From: Gemmatimonadota bacterium
Lineage (GTDB): Bacteria > Gemmatimonadota > Gemmatimonadetes > Gemmatimonadales > Gemmatimonadaceae
Assembly (NCBI GenBank): GCA_028287235.1
Contig: JAQBQB010000030.1
Span: 310,001-374,000 of the forward strand
Direction: 5' to 3'
DNA: 64,000 nt
Position 1 is the first letter of the stretch, and each line of letters starts with the position of its first letter. The notes beneath the pieces were generated by a model. It worked only from the letters and a program-made list of their open reading frames with translations, had not been told where the DNA came from and ran no database searches. Position numbers and translations under genes: made by a program. Shown here piece by piece: positions 36,518 to 42,646 of the stretch.

Positions 36518-36569
36518 AGCGCGGACCTAGTGCGAGAATCTCTCTCGCTAGGTCCGCGCTGTCTTTTTT
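36518..36569 (+). terminator. Rho-independent terminator of the helicase gene
   Basis: AGCGCGGACCTAG (36518-36530) pairs perfectly with CTAGGTCCGCGCT (36548-36560), with an inner GCGAG/CTCGC pairing, followed by GTCTTTTTT (36561-36569). It stands 32 bp after the helicase stop and before the convergent operon ending at 36590. Confidence 0.92.
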
Positions 36570-36589
36570 GTGTCCGCGTTTGTGCAGTT

Positions 36590-37876
36590 CTAATGCGCGC
36601 TCTTATCAGGCGGCGCCACGACGATCAGGCCGACGTCGCCGTTGAAGCTGTCGTGCATCGTTGGCGTGCCCGGCGGGGCCATCCACGGGCCGCCGTCGAC
36701 GCGGACGTTGATCTGGTGCATGCCGTAGGAGAGGGGCACCGACAGCTCCCACAGATCGCGCCCGCGGCGCACGAGAGTGAGCGGGCTCCAGTCGCTGAAG
36801 TCGCCCATCACGTCGACCGTTTCGACGCCCCCCACGTGGATGATCAACTTGTGCATGCCCGTGGGCAGCGCATGCATCTCGAAGCCCTTCACGAGCGTGG
36901 CGCGCGGCAGTGAGACGGGTACGCCGCCCTTGTTGATCGGCCAGTAGGCGAGCTCGATACCCGCCATGCCGTAGCTTCGCGCGGGAATACCGCGAAGAGG
37001 CAAGGCCGGCTGGCGCCCGCCGCCGCCGACGAGGGCGATGCGGTCGTTGAGCCAAATCGTTGCCGTGCCGGACGTCCAGCGCTTGGAGTCCGGGGTGACG
37101 TCGTACGAGTCGCCGAAGCGGTAACCCGTTGCGGCCGTGAGCTCGAGCGCGCCGAGCTCCCAGCGAATCGAGCCTTCGAGATCGTTGAAGCGCGATTGGC
37201 GCTCGCACGCACCCGTGCCCGGCGTCTCCGTGAAGAGGGCGCGCACGGCGATGTTCGCCGCGGGCGCCACCGGCGATGCGCAGGACAGCGAGGCGCTGCC
37301 CGTGTCGTTCACCGACGCGATCTTCGTGAATGAGAAGTTCGTGAACGTCGCCGTCATGGTGGCGGTGCCGAACTTCGCGAGCGCGTCGCCGAGCTTGGCC
37401 CACGCGCCGGCGTCGGTCACGCTCGCTTGCGACGCCACGGCCACGCGCCACGGCCGGGCCACACCGCCGCCCAGCCACACGCCGCCATGCTCGTGGAAGA
37501 GCACGTGCACGCGCGTCTGGACGTCCACCTGGTCGGTACCGAGCGAGCGGTCGTCGATCGCGCGGCTGGCGTTGCCGATCATCTCCGCGCGCACGCCGTA
37601 CACGGTGGGCGACGTGAAGGTGCCGGTGACGATACCGTCGGCGAGTTGGAGATTTTGTTCGGAGATCAGCGCCGATCCGCGCGCGCGAAGCGTGGCGTGC
37701 GGCAGCTCGAACTGGACAGTGGGCGCGAGGCGAATCGCGCTGAAGGGAAGCGCGCCATCAGACACCGTGTACTGTCCCGCCTCGATCTTGGAGACGAGTT
37801 GCGCTGCAAGTACCCGCGGAACGGGAACCAGCAGCGCCACAGCAAACAAAAAGACAGCGACCTTCCGCTCGTTCAT
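36590..37876 (-). CDS. Exported protein with C-terminal CBM48 (glycogen-binding-type) domain
   Basis: A 428-residue protein with a signal peptide (MNERKVAVFLFAVALLVPVPRVLAA). Residues about 30-330 are amphipathic, alternating strands (AGQYTVSDG, RVHVLFHEHGGVWLGGG, SGTATIWLND), plausible as a small beta-barrel or beta-solenoid. The C-terminal 95 residues are a CBM48/AMPK-beta-like domain: VDVMGDFSDWSPLTLVRRG, LWELSVPLSYGMHQINVRVDGGPW. Such domains bind alpha-glucans or related sugars. It is the last gene of a four-gene operon led by an ECF sigma factor (39677); its ATG lies one base after the preceding stop (TGACATG). An outer-membrane sensing or assembly role is inference. Confidence 0.8.
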   Translation of the reverse strand: MNERKVAVFLFAVALLVPVPRVLAAQLVSKIEAGQYTVSDGALPFSAIRLAPTVQFELPHATLRARGSALISEQNLQLADGIVTGTFTSPTVYGVRAEMIGNASRAIDDRSLGTDQVDVQTRVHVLFHEHGGVWLGGGVARPWRVAVASQASVTDAGAWAKLGDALAKFGTATMTATFTNFSFTKIASVNDTGSASLSCASPVAPAANIAVRALFTETPGTGACERQSRFNDLEGSIRWELGALELTAATGYRFGDSYDVTPDSKRWTSGTATIWLNDRIALVGGGGRQPALPLRGIPARSYGMAGIELAYWPINKGGVPVSLPRATLVKGFEMHALPTGMHKLIIHVGGVETVDVMGDFSDWSPLTLVRRGRDLWELSVPLSYGMHQINVRVDGGPWMAPPGTPTMHDSFNGDVGLIVVAPPDKSAH

Positions 37877-37877
37877 G

Positions 37878-38552
37878 TCACCTCGAGCTTTGGTTCTCCT
37901 GCCCTTCGGGCGGCGTGACCTTGTTGGCTGTCGGCCGACCGGGGGTCTCCCGGATCCGGTTCTGGAACGCAGCACCCGGATTCAACCCTTTGAGTATGTC
38001 GGATTGAACGTTGTTCCACAACCCATAGAAGGTGGCATCGTCGGCGCCGTCCTGCCAGAGCTTGGTGATGGCTGAGGACGCTTCCTCGCTCGGAACACCG
38101 CGCGTGATCAGGTCGGCCCAGATCGTAAATGCCTCGAGATCGTTCCGGTTCTGCTGGCGCGCCTTGAACGGAGCGAGCTGGTTCGGCTTGGCGCCGGCGT
38201 AGAGCACCGAGGCCCCGGCCTTGAGCTCCTCGCCGCCGACCGATCCCAGAATGGCGTGCGCCGTCTTGAGCAGATTGAACTTTTTCCGGCATTCGACCAC
38301 GATCCGCTTGCCGTCGACCTTCAGCGCGATTCCCTGCAGCGCGGTGGACCGCAGATAGTCCGAGGGGAGCCCGAGCGTGTTCGCCGAGTCGATCAAGAGC
38401 TCGACGGCGAACTTGCTACTGGGGTCGAGCTTGGAGAGTGGATCGGGATCCTGGGCGACGGCGGGCAACGCGCCGGACAGGACGAGCGCGACGGCTCCCC
38501 AAAGCAGCGAGAGCGACGGGCGACGGGACGCACCACGGGAAACACAGGTCAC
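37878..38552 (-). CDS. Exported hypothetical protein of the CBM48 operon
   Basis: A 224-residue protein with a signal peptide (SLLWGAVALVLSGALPAVAQ). The mature part is mostly helical: DPSSKFAVELLIDSANTLGLPSDYLRSTALQGIALK, VECRKKFNLLKTAHAILGSVGG, EEASSAITKLWQDGADD. I recognise no family. It begins with a GTG overlapping the TGA of the anti-sigma gene (GTGA) and ends one base before the next ATG, so it is translationally coupled on both sides and belongs to the same envelope system. Confidence 0.75.
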   Translation of the reverse strand: MTCVSRGASRRPSLSLLWGAVALVLSGALPAVAQDPDPLSKLDPSSKFAVELLIDSANTLGLPSDYLRSTALQGIALKVDGKRIVVECRKKFNLLKTAHAILGSVGGEELKAGASVLYAGAKPNQLAPFKARQQNRNDLEAFTIWADLITRGVPSEEASSAITKLWQDGADDATFYGLWNNVQSDILKGLNPGAAFQNRIRETPGRPTANKVTPPEGQENQSSR

Positions 38553-39145
38553 AGCGCGGATCCTCTGCGAACAAGCTTGACGGAATTGGCATGGCCGAAC
38601 CCGTCATCGGGTGCTAATGGTGCGCTTGGATCGGCACTCCAGGATCCGTCAACGACGAACGAGTACAAATGCCGGCCCGCCGAGAGCGGCAGCTCCACGG
38701 TCCAAACGGCGCCGTTCGGCGCGCGGACCAGCGGCGTCTTCGTCGAGTCCCATCCGTTGAAATCGCCAACCACCGAGACTTTCCCAGCCTGCGGCGCAAC
38801 GAACACGAACTTGACGACGGTGTCAGAAACCGGGAGCTGCGTTTGCGGCACAACAGCTATCGGAGATAGCCCGACGGGCAAGCCGCCGTCCCGGTTATGT
38901 ACGAAGCCGCCGGCGAGCACACCGATGCCGACGAGGCCGGCCGCGATCAACGCGCTGCCGGCGGGAGATAGGCGGAACGCGCGCGGCTCGAGCACCCGCT
39001 CCCAGAGACGCGGCCGGCGTTGCGGCAGCGGCTCGGCGCGGACGGACGCCATGATGCGATCGCGCGCCGCCTGGTCGGTGACGACCGGGCGCCGCGCCTC
39101 GCGGGCGATCCATTCCACGTATGGGTCCAATTCCGAGTCAATCAT
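38549..39145 (-). CDS. Anti-sigma-like membrane protein with periplasmic CBM48 domain
   Basis: A 198-residue protein: a cytoplasmic N-terminus of about 60 residues (DSELDPYVEWIAREARR, then an RPRLWERVLEP segment), one membrane helix (about 60-80, AGSALIAAGLVGIGVLAGGFV) and an exported CBM48/AMPK-beta-like domain, KVSVVGDFNGWDSTKTPLV, VWTVELPLSAGRHLYSFVVDG, AL. It overlaps the ECF sigma gene by 8 bp, which together with the topology suggests it holds or releases the sigma factor in response to an outside signal. It lacks the HxxxCxxC zinc motif of ZAS-type anti-sigmas, so the mode of sigma binding is unknown. ATG at 39145. Confidence 0.75.
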   Translation of the reverse strand: MIDSELDPYVEWIAREARRPVVTDQAARDRIMASVRAEPLPQRRPRLWERVLEPRAFRLSPAGSALIAAGLVGIGVLAGGFVHNRDGGLPVGLSPIAVVPQTQLPVSDTVVKFVFVAPQAGKVSVVGDFNGWDSTKTPLVRAPNGAVWTVELPLSAGRHLYSFVVDGSWSADPSAPLAPDDGFGHANSVKLVRRGSAL

Positions 39146-39677
39146 TCTTGATCCGCTCCCAGCGTTCACGCAGCCGGTCACACGCGCGCTTCACCCTCAT
39201 CTTCAACGCGGACACGCCAACGCCGGTGAGGGCGGACATCTCCTCGTAACTCATCTCTTCGATGTGCTTCAGCAAGAACGCTTCCCGCAACAACGGGTCC
39301 AATTCGTTCAACACCCGCTGGACAAACTCCTCATCTTCGCCCGACCAATTCGGCGTGCGATCCGGCGCATTCAGCAGCAGCGCTTCTTCCCGCACAAACA
39401 CCCGCTCACGATGCGATCGGCGCGCGGCCACACTCCGGCACTGGTTGACCAGAATCCGGTAGAGCCACGCGCTGAATCGATCACGTTCCTGGTATCGGTT
39501 GAGTGCCCGATACGCGCGAAGAAACGTCGCTTGCAACGCATCTTCCGCGTCGTCGCGGTTTCCCAACATCCGAATCGCGAACCGCGCACAGCGATCGTAG
39601 TACCGATCGACCAGCGCGGCGTAAGCGTCAACGTCGCCCGCCAGCACGCGTTGAACGTCGGCGGCATCGTCGCTCAT
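39138..39677 (-). CDS. ECF (sigma-24-type) RNA polymerase sigma factor
   Basis: The 179-residue protein has region 2 (YAALVDRYYDRCARFAIRMLGNRDDAEDALQATFLRAYRAL, with the DAEDALQ signature) and region 4 with the helix-turn-helix EEMSYEEMSALTGVGVSALKMRVKRA. It has no region 1 or 3. It should direct polymerase to the promoter of its own operon and perhaps others. ATG 39677 follows AAGGAC. The downstream gene is its likely anti-sigma, overlapping by ATGATTGA. Confidence 0.93.
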   Translation of the reverse strand: MSDDAADVQRVLAGDVDAYAALVDRYYDRCARFAIRMLGNRDDAEDALQATFLRAYRALNRYQERDRFSAWLYRILVNQCRSVAARRSHRERVFVREEALLLNAPDRTPNWSGEDEEFVQRVLNELDPLLREAFLLKHIEEMSYEEMSALTGVGVSALKMRVKRACDRLRERWERIKND

Positions 39678-39711
39678 GTCCTTAGCTATAACCCACCCCC
39701 CTCGCGCGAGC

Positions 39712-39738
39712 GTCACATTGAGCTGTGACTCGTGTCAC
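39712..39738. promoter_or_regulatory. Cluster of GTGAC/GTCAC half-sites upstream of the sigma operon
   Basis: GTCACA (39712-39717) and TGTGAC (39724-39729) form one palindrome; GTGAC (39725-39729) and GTCAC (39734-39738) form a second that shares the middle half-site. They lie 35-62 bp upstream of the sigma ATG at 39677. A TTATAG box lies between them and the start. The layout fits a CRP/FNR-like or other dimeric operator, or the autoregulated ECF promoter. The regulator is not identified. Confidence 0.4.
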
Positions 39739-39850
39739 TCCCGGAAGGTATTTAGGCGCGCGAGCCGCGGCCATCGGCGACGGCCCAATCCGCTCAACCG
39801 AAGTGAATTGAACGGGTTAAGCCGAACGGCTCACCGCCGCCCGCCGCCGC

Positions 39851-40273
39851 TCACCACCGCACTCGGCCCATCCGCGACATAGTGAGCGTGTCGGCCAGCG
39901 CACCGCGCCGCACCGTCACGCTCAGATTCGACACGCCGTAGCCGAGTCCGCGAGCATCGTACACCGCGGAATCGCGGTTGGCTCCCAGGGCGATCCCATA
40001 CATCGAGCGAAGGGCGCGGCGCCACACCGTGTGCCCCGCCGATCGCACCTCCAGCGTGCCGCCACTCGTGTCGAACACGATCGCCACCGTGGTGCGCCGC
40101 GCGATCGCCGCTTGGCGCGCCATCGAAAATGCCGCACCGATCTCCGCCACCGCGCCGCGGACGGACGCGCCGTCGCGCAGCGCCGCGAAGCGCGGCGCGA
40201 CCAGCGCGAGCGACAGCGCGGCGATCGTCGTCACGACCATGAGCTCGAGAAGCGTGTAGCCGGCGCGGCGCAT
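39851..40273 (-). CDS. Type II/IV pseudopilin, GspH/FimT-like
   Basis: The 140-residue product starts MRRAGYTLLELMVVTTIAALSLALVAP, a class III prepilin signal: cleavage after Gly before the aromatic, Glu+5-type residue and a hydrophobic helix. The following MARQAAIARRTTVAIVFD is the GspH/FimT motif. Minor pseudopilins of this group prime type II secretion or type IV pilus assembly. No other pilus genes are in the window, so it is either an orphan or served from elsewhere. ATG at 40273 chosen over 40300 because it directly precedes the prepilin signal. Confidence 0.85.
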   Translation of the reverse strand: MRRAGYTLLELMVVTTIAALSLALVAPRFAALRDGASVRGAVAEIGAAFSMARQAAIARRTTVAIVFDTSGGTLEVRSAGHTVWRRALRSMYGIALGANRDSAVYDARGLGYGVSNLSVTVRRGALADTLTMSRMGRVRW

Positions 40274-40353
40274 GCCGCAATTCACGCTCGACGCGCGCAC
40301 GCTGCGTCATCATTTTGCGTTGGATCGCAACGTTCACCCTCAGCTCTCCGGCC

Positions 40354-40614
40354 ATGCGCCTGTTTTCCACGCGCCTACTCGCAATCGTTTGCGCAACCAT
40401 TTGCGCCACCGCGTTCGCCTCCGCCTGCGCCAATCCTCGCGCCGAGGCCAACACCGTGGCGGCGTTGAACGACGCGGCGAACGAGATCGGCGGTCTGAAG
40501 AACGACCTCGCCGCGCTCCAGACCGAGCTCGACTCGCTGCGCACCGTGGTGGCCAAGCAGGACACGACCATCGGCCACCTCGCCGCGGTCGCCAACGTGC
40601 CGATCACGAAGTAG
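40354..40614 (+). CDS. Small coiled-coil lipoprotein
   Basis: An 86-residue protein with a lipoprotein signal (MRLFSTRLLAIVCATICATAFASAC; lipobox ASAC) and a mature part that is a single helix with heptads: ANTVAALNDAANEIGGLKNDLAALQTELDSLRTVVAKQ. This is the design of small Lpp-like or SlyX-like envelope spacers. No family could be named. It is divergent from the pseudopilin gene. Confidence 0.6.
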   Translation: MRLFSTRLLAIVCATICATAFASACANPRAEANTVAALNDAANEIGGLKNDLAALQTELDSLRTVVAKQDTTIGHLAAVANVPITK

Positions 40615-40665
40615 CTGCGGGGCCGTCGCTATCTTTCGGGCACACTCATTTGCGCCCGACATACC

Positions 40666-40896
40666 ATGACCATCACGATCGAATACTGCACGATGTGAAA
40701 CTACGAGCCTCGCGCCGTCAGTTTGGCGGCGGAGATTCGTGCGCGATTTCCCGAGGCGGACGTGAGCCTGATTCCGTCCAAGGGCGGCCGGTTCGAAGTG
40801 CTGTCGAGCGGTCTGCCCATATTCGAGAAATCGAAACTCGGCCGGAAGCCCAAGCCGGGCGAGGTCGTGCAACTGCTCGAAGCCACGCGCCGGTAG
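40666..40896 (+). CDS. selW: SelW/Rdx-family selenoprotein (in-frame TGA read as selenocysteine)
   Basis: Reading from ATG 40666 gives MTITIEYCTM, then TGA at 40696-40698, and the same frame continues without further stops to TAG at 40894. The product is 76 residues if TGA is selenocysteine (position 11). This creates the redox motif C8-x-x-U11, exactly where SelW/SelT/SelH (Rdx) proteins have CxxC or CxxU. The rest also matches: LAAEIRARFPEADVSLIPSKGGRFEVLSSG, LPIFEKSKLGRKPKPGEVVQLL. These are small thioredoxin-like oxidoreductases. A SECIS-like hairpin starts 10 nt after the TGA. No other sel gene is in the window. Alternative: a decayed CxxC gene with a nonsense mutation. No strong ribosome-binding site precedes the ATG. 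Confidence 0.82.
40709..40734 (+). promoter_or_regulatory. SECIS-like hairpin for selenocysteine insertion
   Basis: CTC-GC-GCC (40709-40716) pairs with GGC-GC-GAG (within 40725-40734), the right arm carrying two bulged G residues, closed by the loop GTCAGTTT. It begins 10 nt after the TGA; the well-studied E. coli fdhF element begins 11 nt after its UGA and also has a GU in its loop. The arms are coding, as in bacterial SECIS elements. Confidence 0.55.
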
Positions 40897-40920
40897 TCCT
40901 CAGCCAGCACTCGACACCAC

Positions 40921-42000
40921 ATGCGAATCGCGATCTCCACCGGTGGGGGTGACGCCCCCGGACTCAACGCCGTCATCCGCGCCGCGGTACTCTCCGCGAT
41001 CAATCGCGGATGGGAAGTCCTCGGCATCAAGCGCGGATTCGCTGGCCTCATGGGGGAAGACGAAGTCGTTCGTCTCACCAAGGACTCCGTGCGCGGCATC
41101 GCTCACCTGGGCGGAACGATCCTGCGCACCACGAGCCGCGGCAATCCGTTTCACTATCCGCGCAAGCAGGACGACGGCAGCATCGTCGAGGAAGATCGCT
41201 CCGACGAGCTGATCGCCAAGGCGAAAGAGCTGGGCATCGACGCGCTCATCTCCATCGGCGGCGACGGCTCGCTGACGATCGCGAAGCTACTGTGCGACAA
41301 GGGCATGAACATCGTGGGCGTGCCGAAGACGATCGACAACGACGTGAGCGGCACGATCACCACGTTCGGCTTCGACACGGCCGTCAACACGGCGCTCGAG
41401 GCGATCGACAAGCTGCACACCACCGCGGAGTCGCACGACCGCGTGATCGTCATGGAAGTGATGGGGCGTGACTCCGGGTTCATCGCGCTCCACTCCGGGC
41501 TCGCCGGCACCGCCGACGTGATCCTGATTCCAGAGATTCCCTACGACATCGAGAAGGTCGCCGAGAAGATCATGTCGCGCGACCGCGCGGGACGGCACTT
41601 CTCGATCGTCGTGGTGGCGGAGGGTGCATATCCCAAGGGTGGCACGGTGTCGTTGATCGGCGACTCGCTGCCTGGTGAAGCGCGCCGGCTAGGCGGTCTC
41701 TGCGAGCCGATCGCGCGCGAGATCCAGGAGATCACCGGCAAGGAGACGCGCTCGCTCGTCCTCGGCCATCTGCAGCGCGGTGGGCAGCCGACGGGCTATG
41801 ATCGCCTGCTTGCCACGCGGTTCGGCGGGGCGGCGGTGCAGGCTATCGCGGACAAGAAGTGGGGCTATATGGTTGCGCTGCAGTCTCCGCACATCGTGGC
41901 CATCCCGATCGAGGAGGCGCTTCGCGAGCCCAAGCGTGTGGACCCCTCGCACGACGTCGTCATGACGGCCCGAGCGACGGGCATCAGCTTCGGCGACTGA
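40921..42000 (+). CDS. pfkA: 6-phosphofructokinase
   Basis: The 359-residue enzyme has the PFK signatures STGGGDAPGLNAVIRA, GIDALISIGGDGS, PKTIDNDVSGT (active-site Asp), MGRDSGFIALHSGLA and LGHLQRGGQPTGYDR. It phosphorylates fructose 6-phosphate, the committing step of glycolysis. The donor can be judged from two positions: GGDGS (Gly where PPi enzymes have Asp) argues for ATP, while Lys in PKTIDND is the group shared with PPi-type enzymes; such Gly/Lys enzymes of the mixed clade are ATP-dependent where tested. The gene follows the selenoprotein by 24 bp and may be co-transcribed. Confidence 0.94.
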   Translation: MRIAISTGGGDAPGLNAVIRAAVLSAINRGWEVLGIKRGFAGLMGEDEVVRLTKDSVRGIAHLGGTILRTTSRGNPFHYPRKQDDGSIVEEDRSDELIAKAKELGIDALISIGGDGSLTIAKLLCDKGMNIVGVPKTIDNDVSGTITTFGFDTAVNTALEAIDKLHTTAESHDRVIVMEVMGRDSGFIALHSGLAGTADVILIPEIPYDIEKVAEKIMSRDRAGRHFSIVVVAEGAYPKGGTVSLIGDSLPGEARRLGGLCEPIAREIQEITGKETRSLVLGHLQRGGQPTGYDRLLATRFGGAAVQAIADKKWGYMVALQSPHIVAIPIEEALREPKRVDPSHDVVMTARATGISFGD

Positions 42001-42065
42001 CCTTTTCCATTTGTGATCCGGGGCGCCGAGGCGTCTCCCTGAAAGGACACCCCATTCCGCGGCCA

Positions 42066-42094
42066 CGGACACCGAAAGGCTGGCAATGTATACA
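42066..42094 (+). promoter_or_regulatory. Candidate promoter for the exported protein gene at 42222
   Basis: CGGACA (42066-42071) and TATACA (42089-42094) are separated by 17 bp and fit a sigma-70-type promoter. The start point would be near 42101, giving a leader of about 120 nt. The rest of the 42001-42221 gap holds no supported gene. Confidence 0.45.
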
Positions 42095-42221
42095 GTGTTT
42101 CCTCTAAGTGGTTGGAATCGTTAGTCTTCCGACTGCGCCACCGACGGCGGAGGATGGCATTGGCCCTGCCTTGTACGGTATGCGTCGCCCGGTGTCCGGG
42201 GGGGCCGTAGATGGAGGTGTG

Positions 42222-42590
42222 ATGAAGCTGCTCAACGTACTGCTGACATTCGGATTCGTCGTCGCCGCTGCCGCGCCCGCCATGGCGCAGGCAGGCGTGA
42301 CGCAGAAGGATACCGCGAAGAAGACAGCCGTTCCGGCCGACGCCCGTCCGCCGAAGGGCATGTGCCGCATCTGGATCGACGGCGTACCCGCCGCGCAGCA
42401 GCCGGCCGCGACCGATTGTCCCACGGCGGTGAAGAATCGTCCGGCCAATGGCCGCGTGATCTTCGGCGACGATTACTCTGACTCGTCCAAGTCCAAGACC
42501 ACCGAGAAGTCCAAGCTGCCGCCCGACGTGAAAGGGTTCACCGGCGTGAAGCCGCAGACGCCGCTGCTGCCGAAGCGACCGCCCTTGTAG
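42222..42590 (+). CDS. Small exported hypothetical protein
   Basis: A 122-residue protein with a signal peptide (MKLLNVLLTFGFVVAAAAPAMAQ) and a mature part containing PKGMCRIWIDGVPAAQQPAATDC, two cysteines framing an IWIDGVP-type segment, which is a pattern recurring in small exported proteins of environmental Gram-negatives; its function is not known to me. The C-terminus is K/P-rich. The ribosome-binding site GGAGGTGTG directly before the ATG is unusually good. The stop is followed at once by the GCGTTGGGC repeat. Confidence 0.72.
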   Translation: MKLLNVLLTFGFVVAAAAPAMAQAGVTQKDTAKKTAVPADARPPKGMCRIWIDGVPAAQQPAATDCPTAVKNRPANGRVIFGDDYSDSSKSKTTEKSKLPPDVKGFTGVKPQTPLLPKRPPL

Positions 42591-42615
42591 CGTTGGGCGT
42601 TGGGCGTGGGGCGGT
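42590..42615 (+). repeat. Second copy of the GCGTTGGGC-type repeat
   Basis: GCGTTGGGCGTTGGGCG (42590-42606) is identical to the left arm of the element at 19506-19522 and is followed by TGGGGCGG. Here no right arm is seen close by, so this is a half-element lying between the exported-protein gene and the helicase gene. Confidence 0.6.
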
Positions 42616-42646
42616 CCAGTTCCGGACGTCTGGGTAGTTTGTAGGG

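Noticed and set aside
42001-42060. Possible riboswitch after pfkA (G-rich stretch with CACCCC)
   Set aside because: It matches no riboswitch consensus I know and has no stable multi-stem layout.
42071-42160. tRNA-like stretch on the minus strand (GGTGGCGCAGTCGG-like D-arm)
   Set aside because: No T-arm GTTCGAATC, no plausible anticodon stem and no acceptor pairing could be built.
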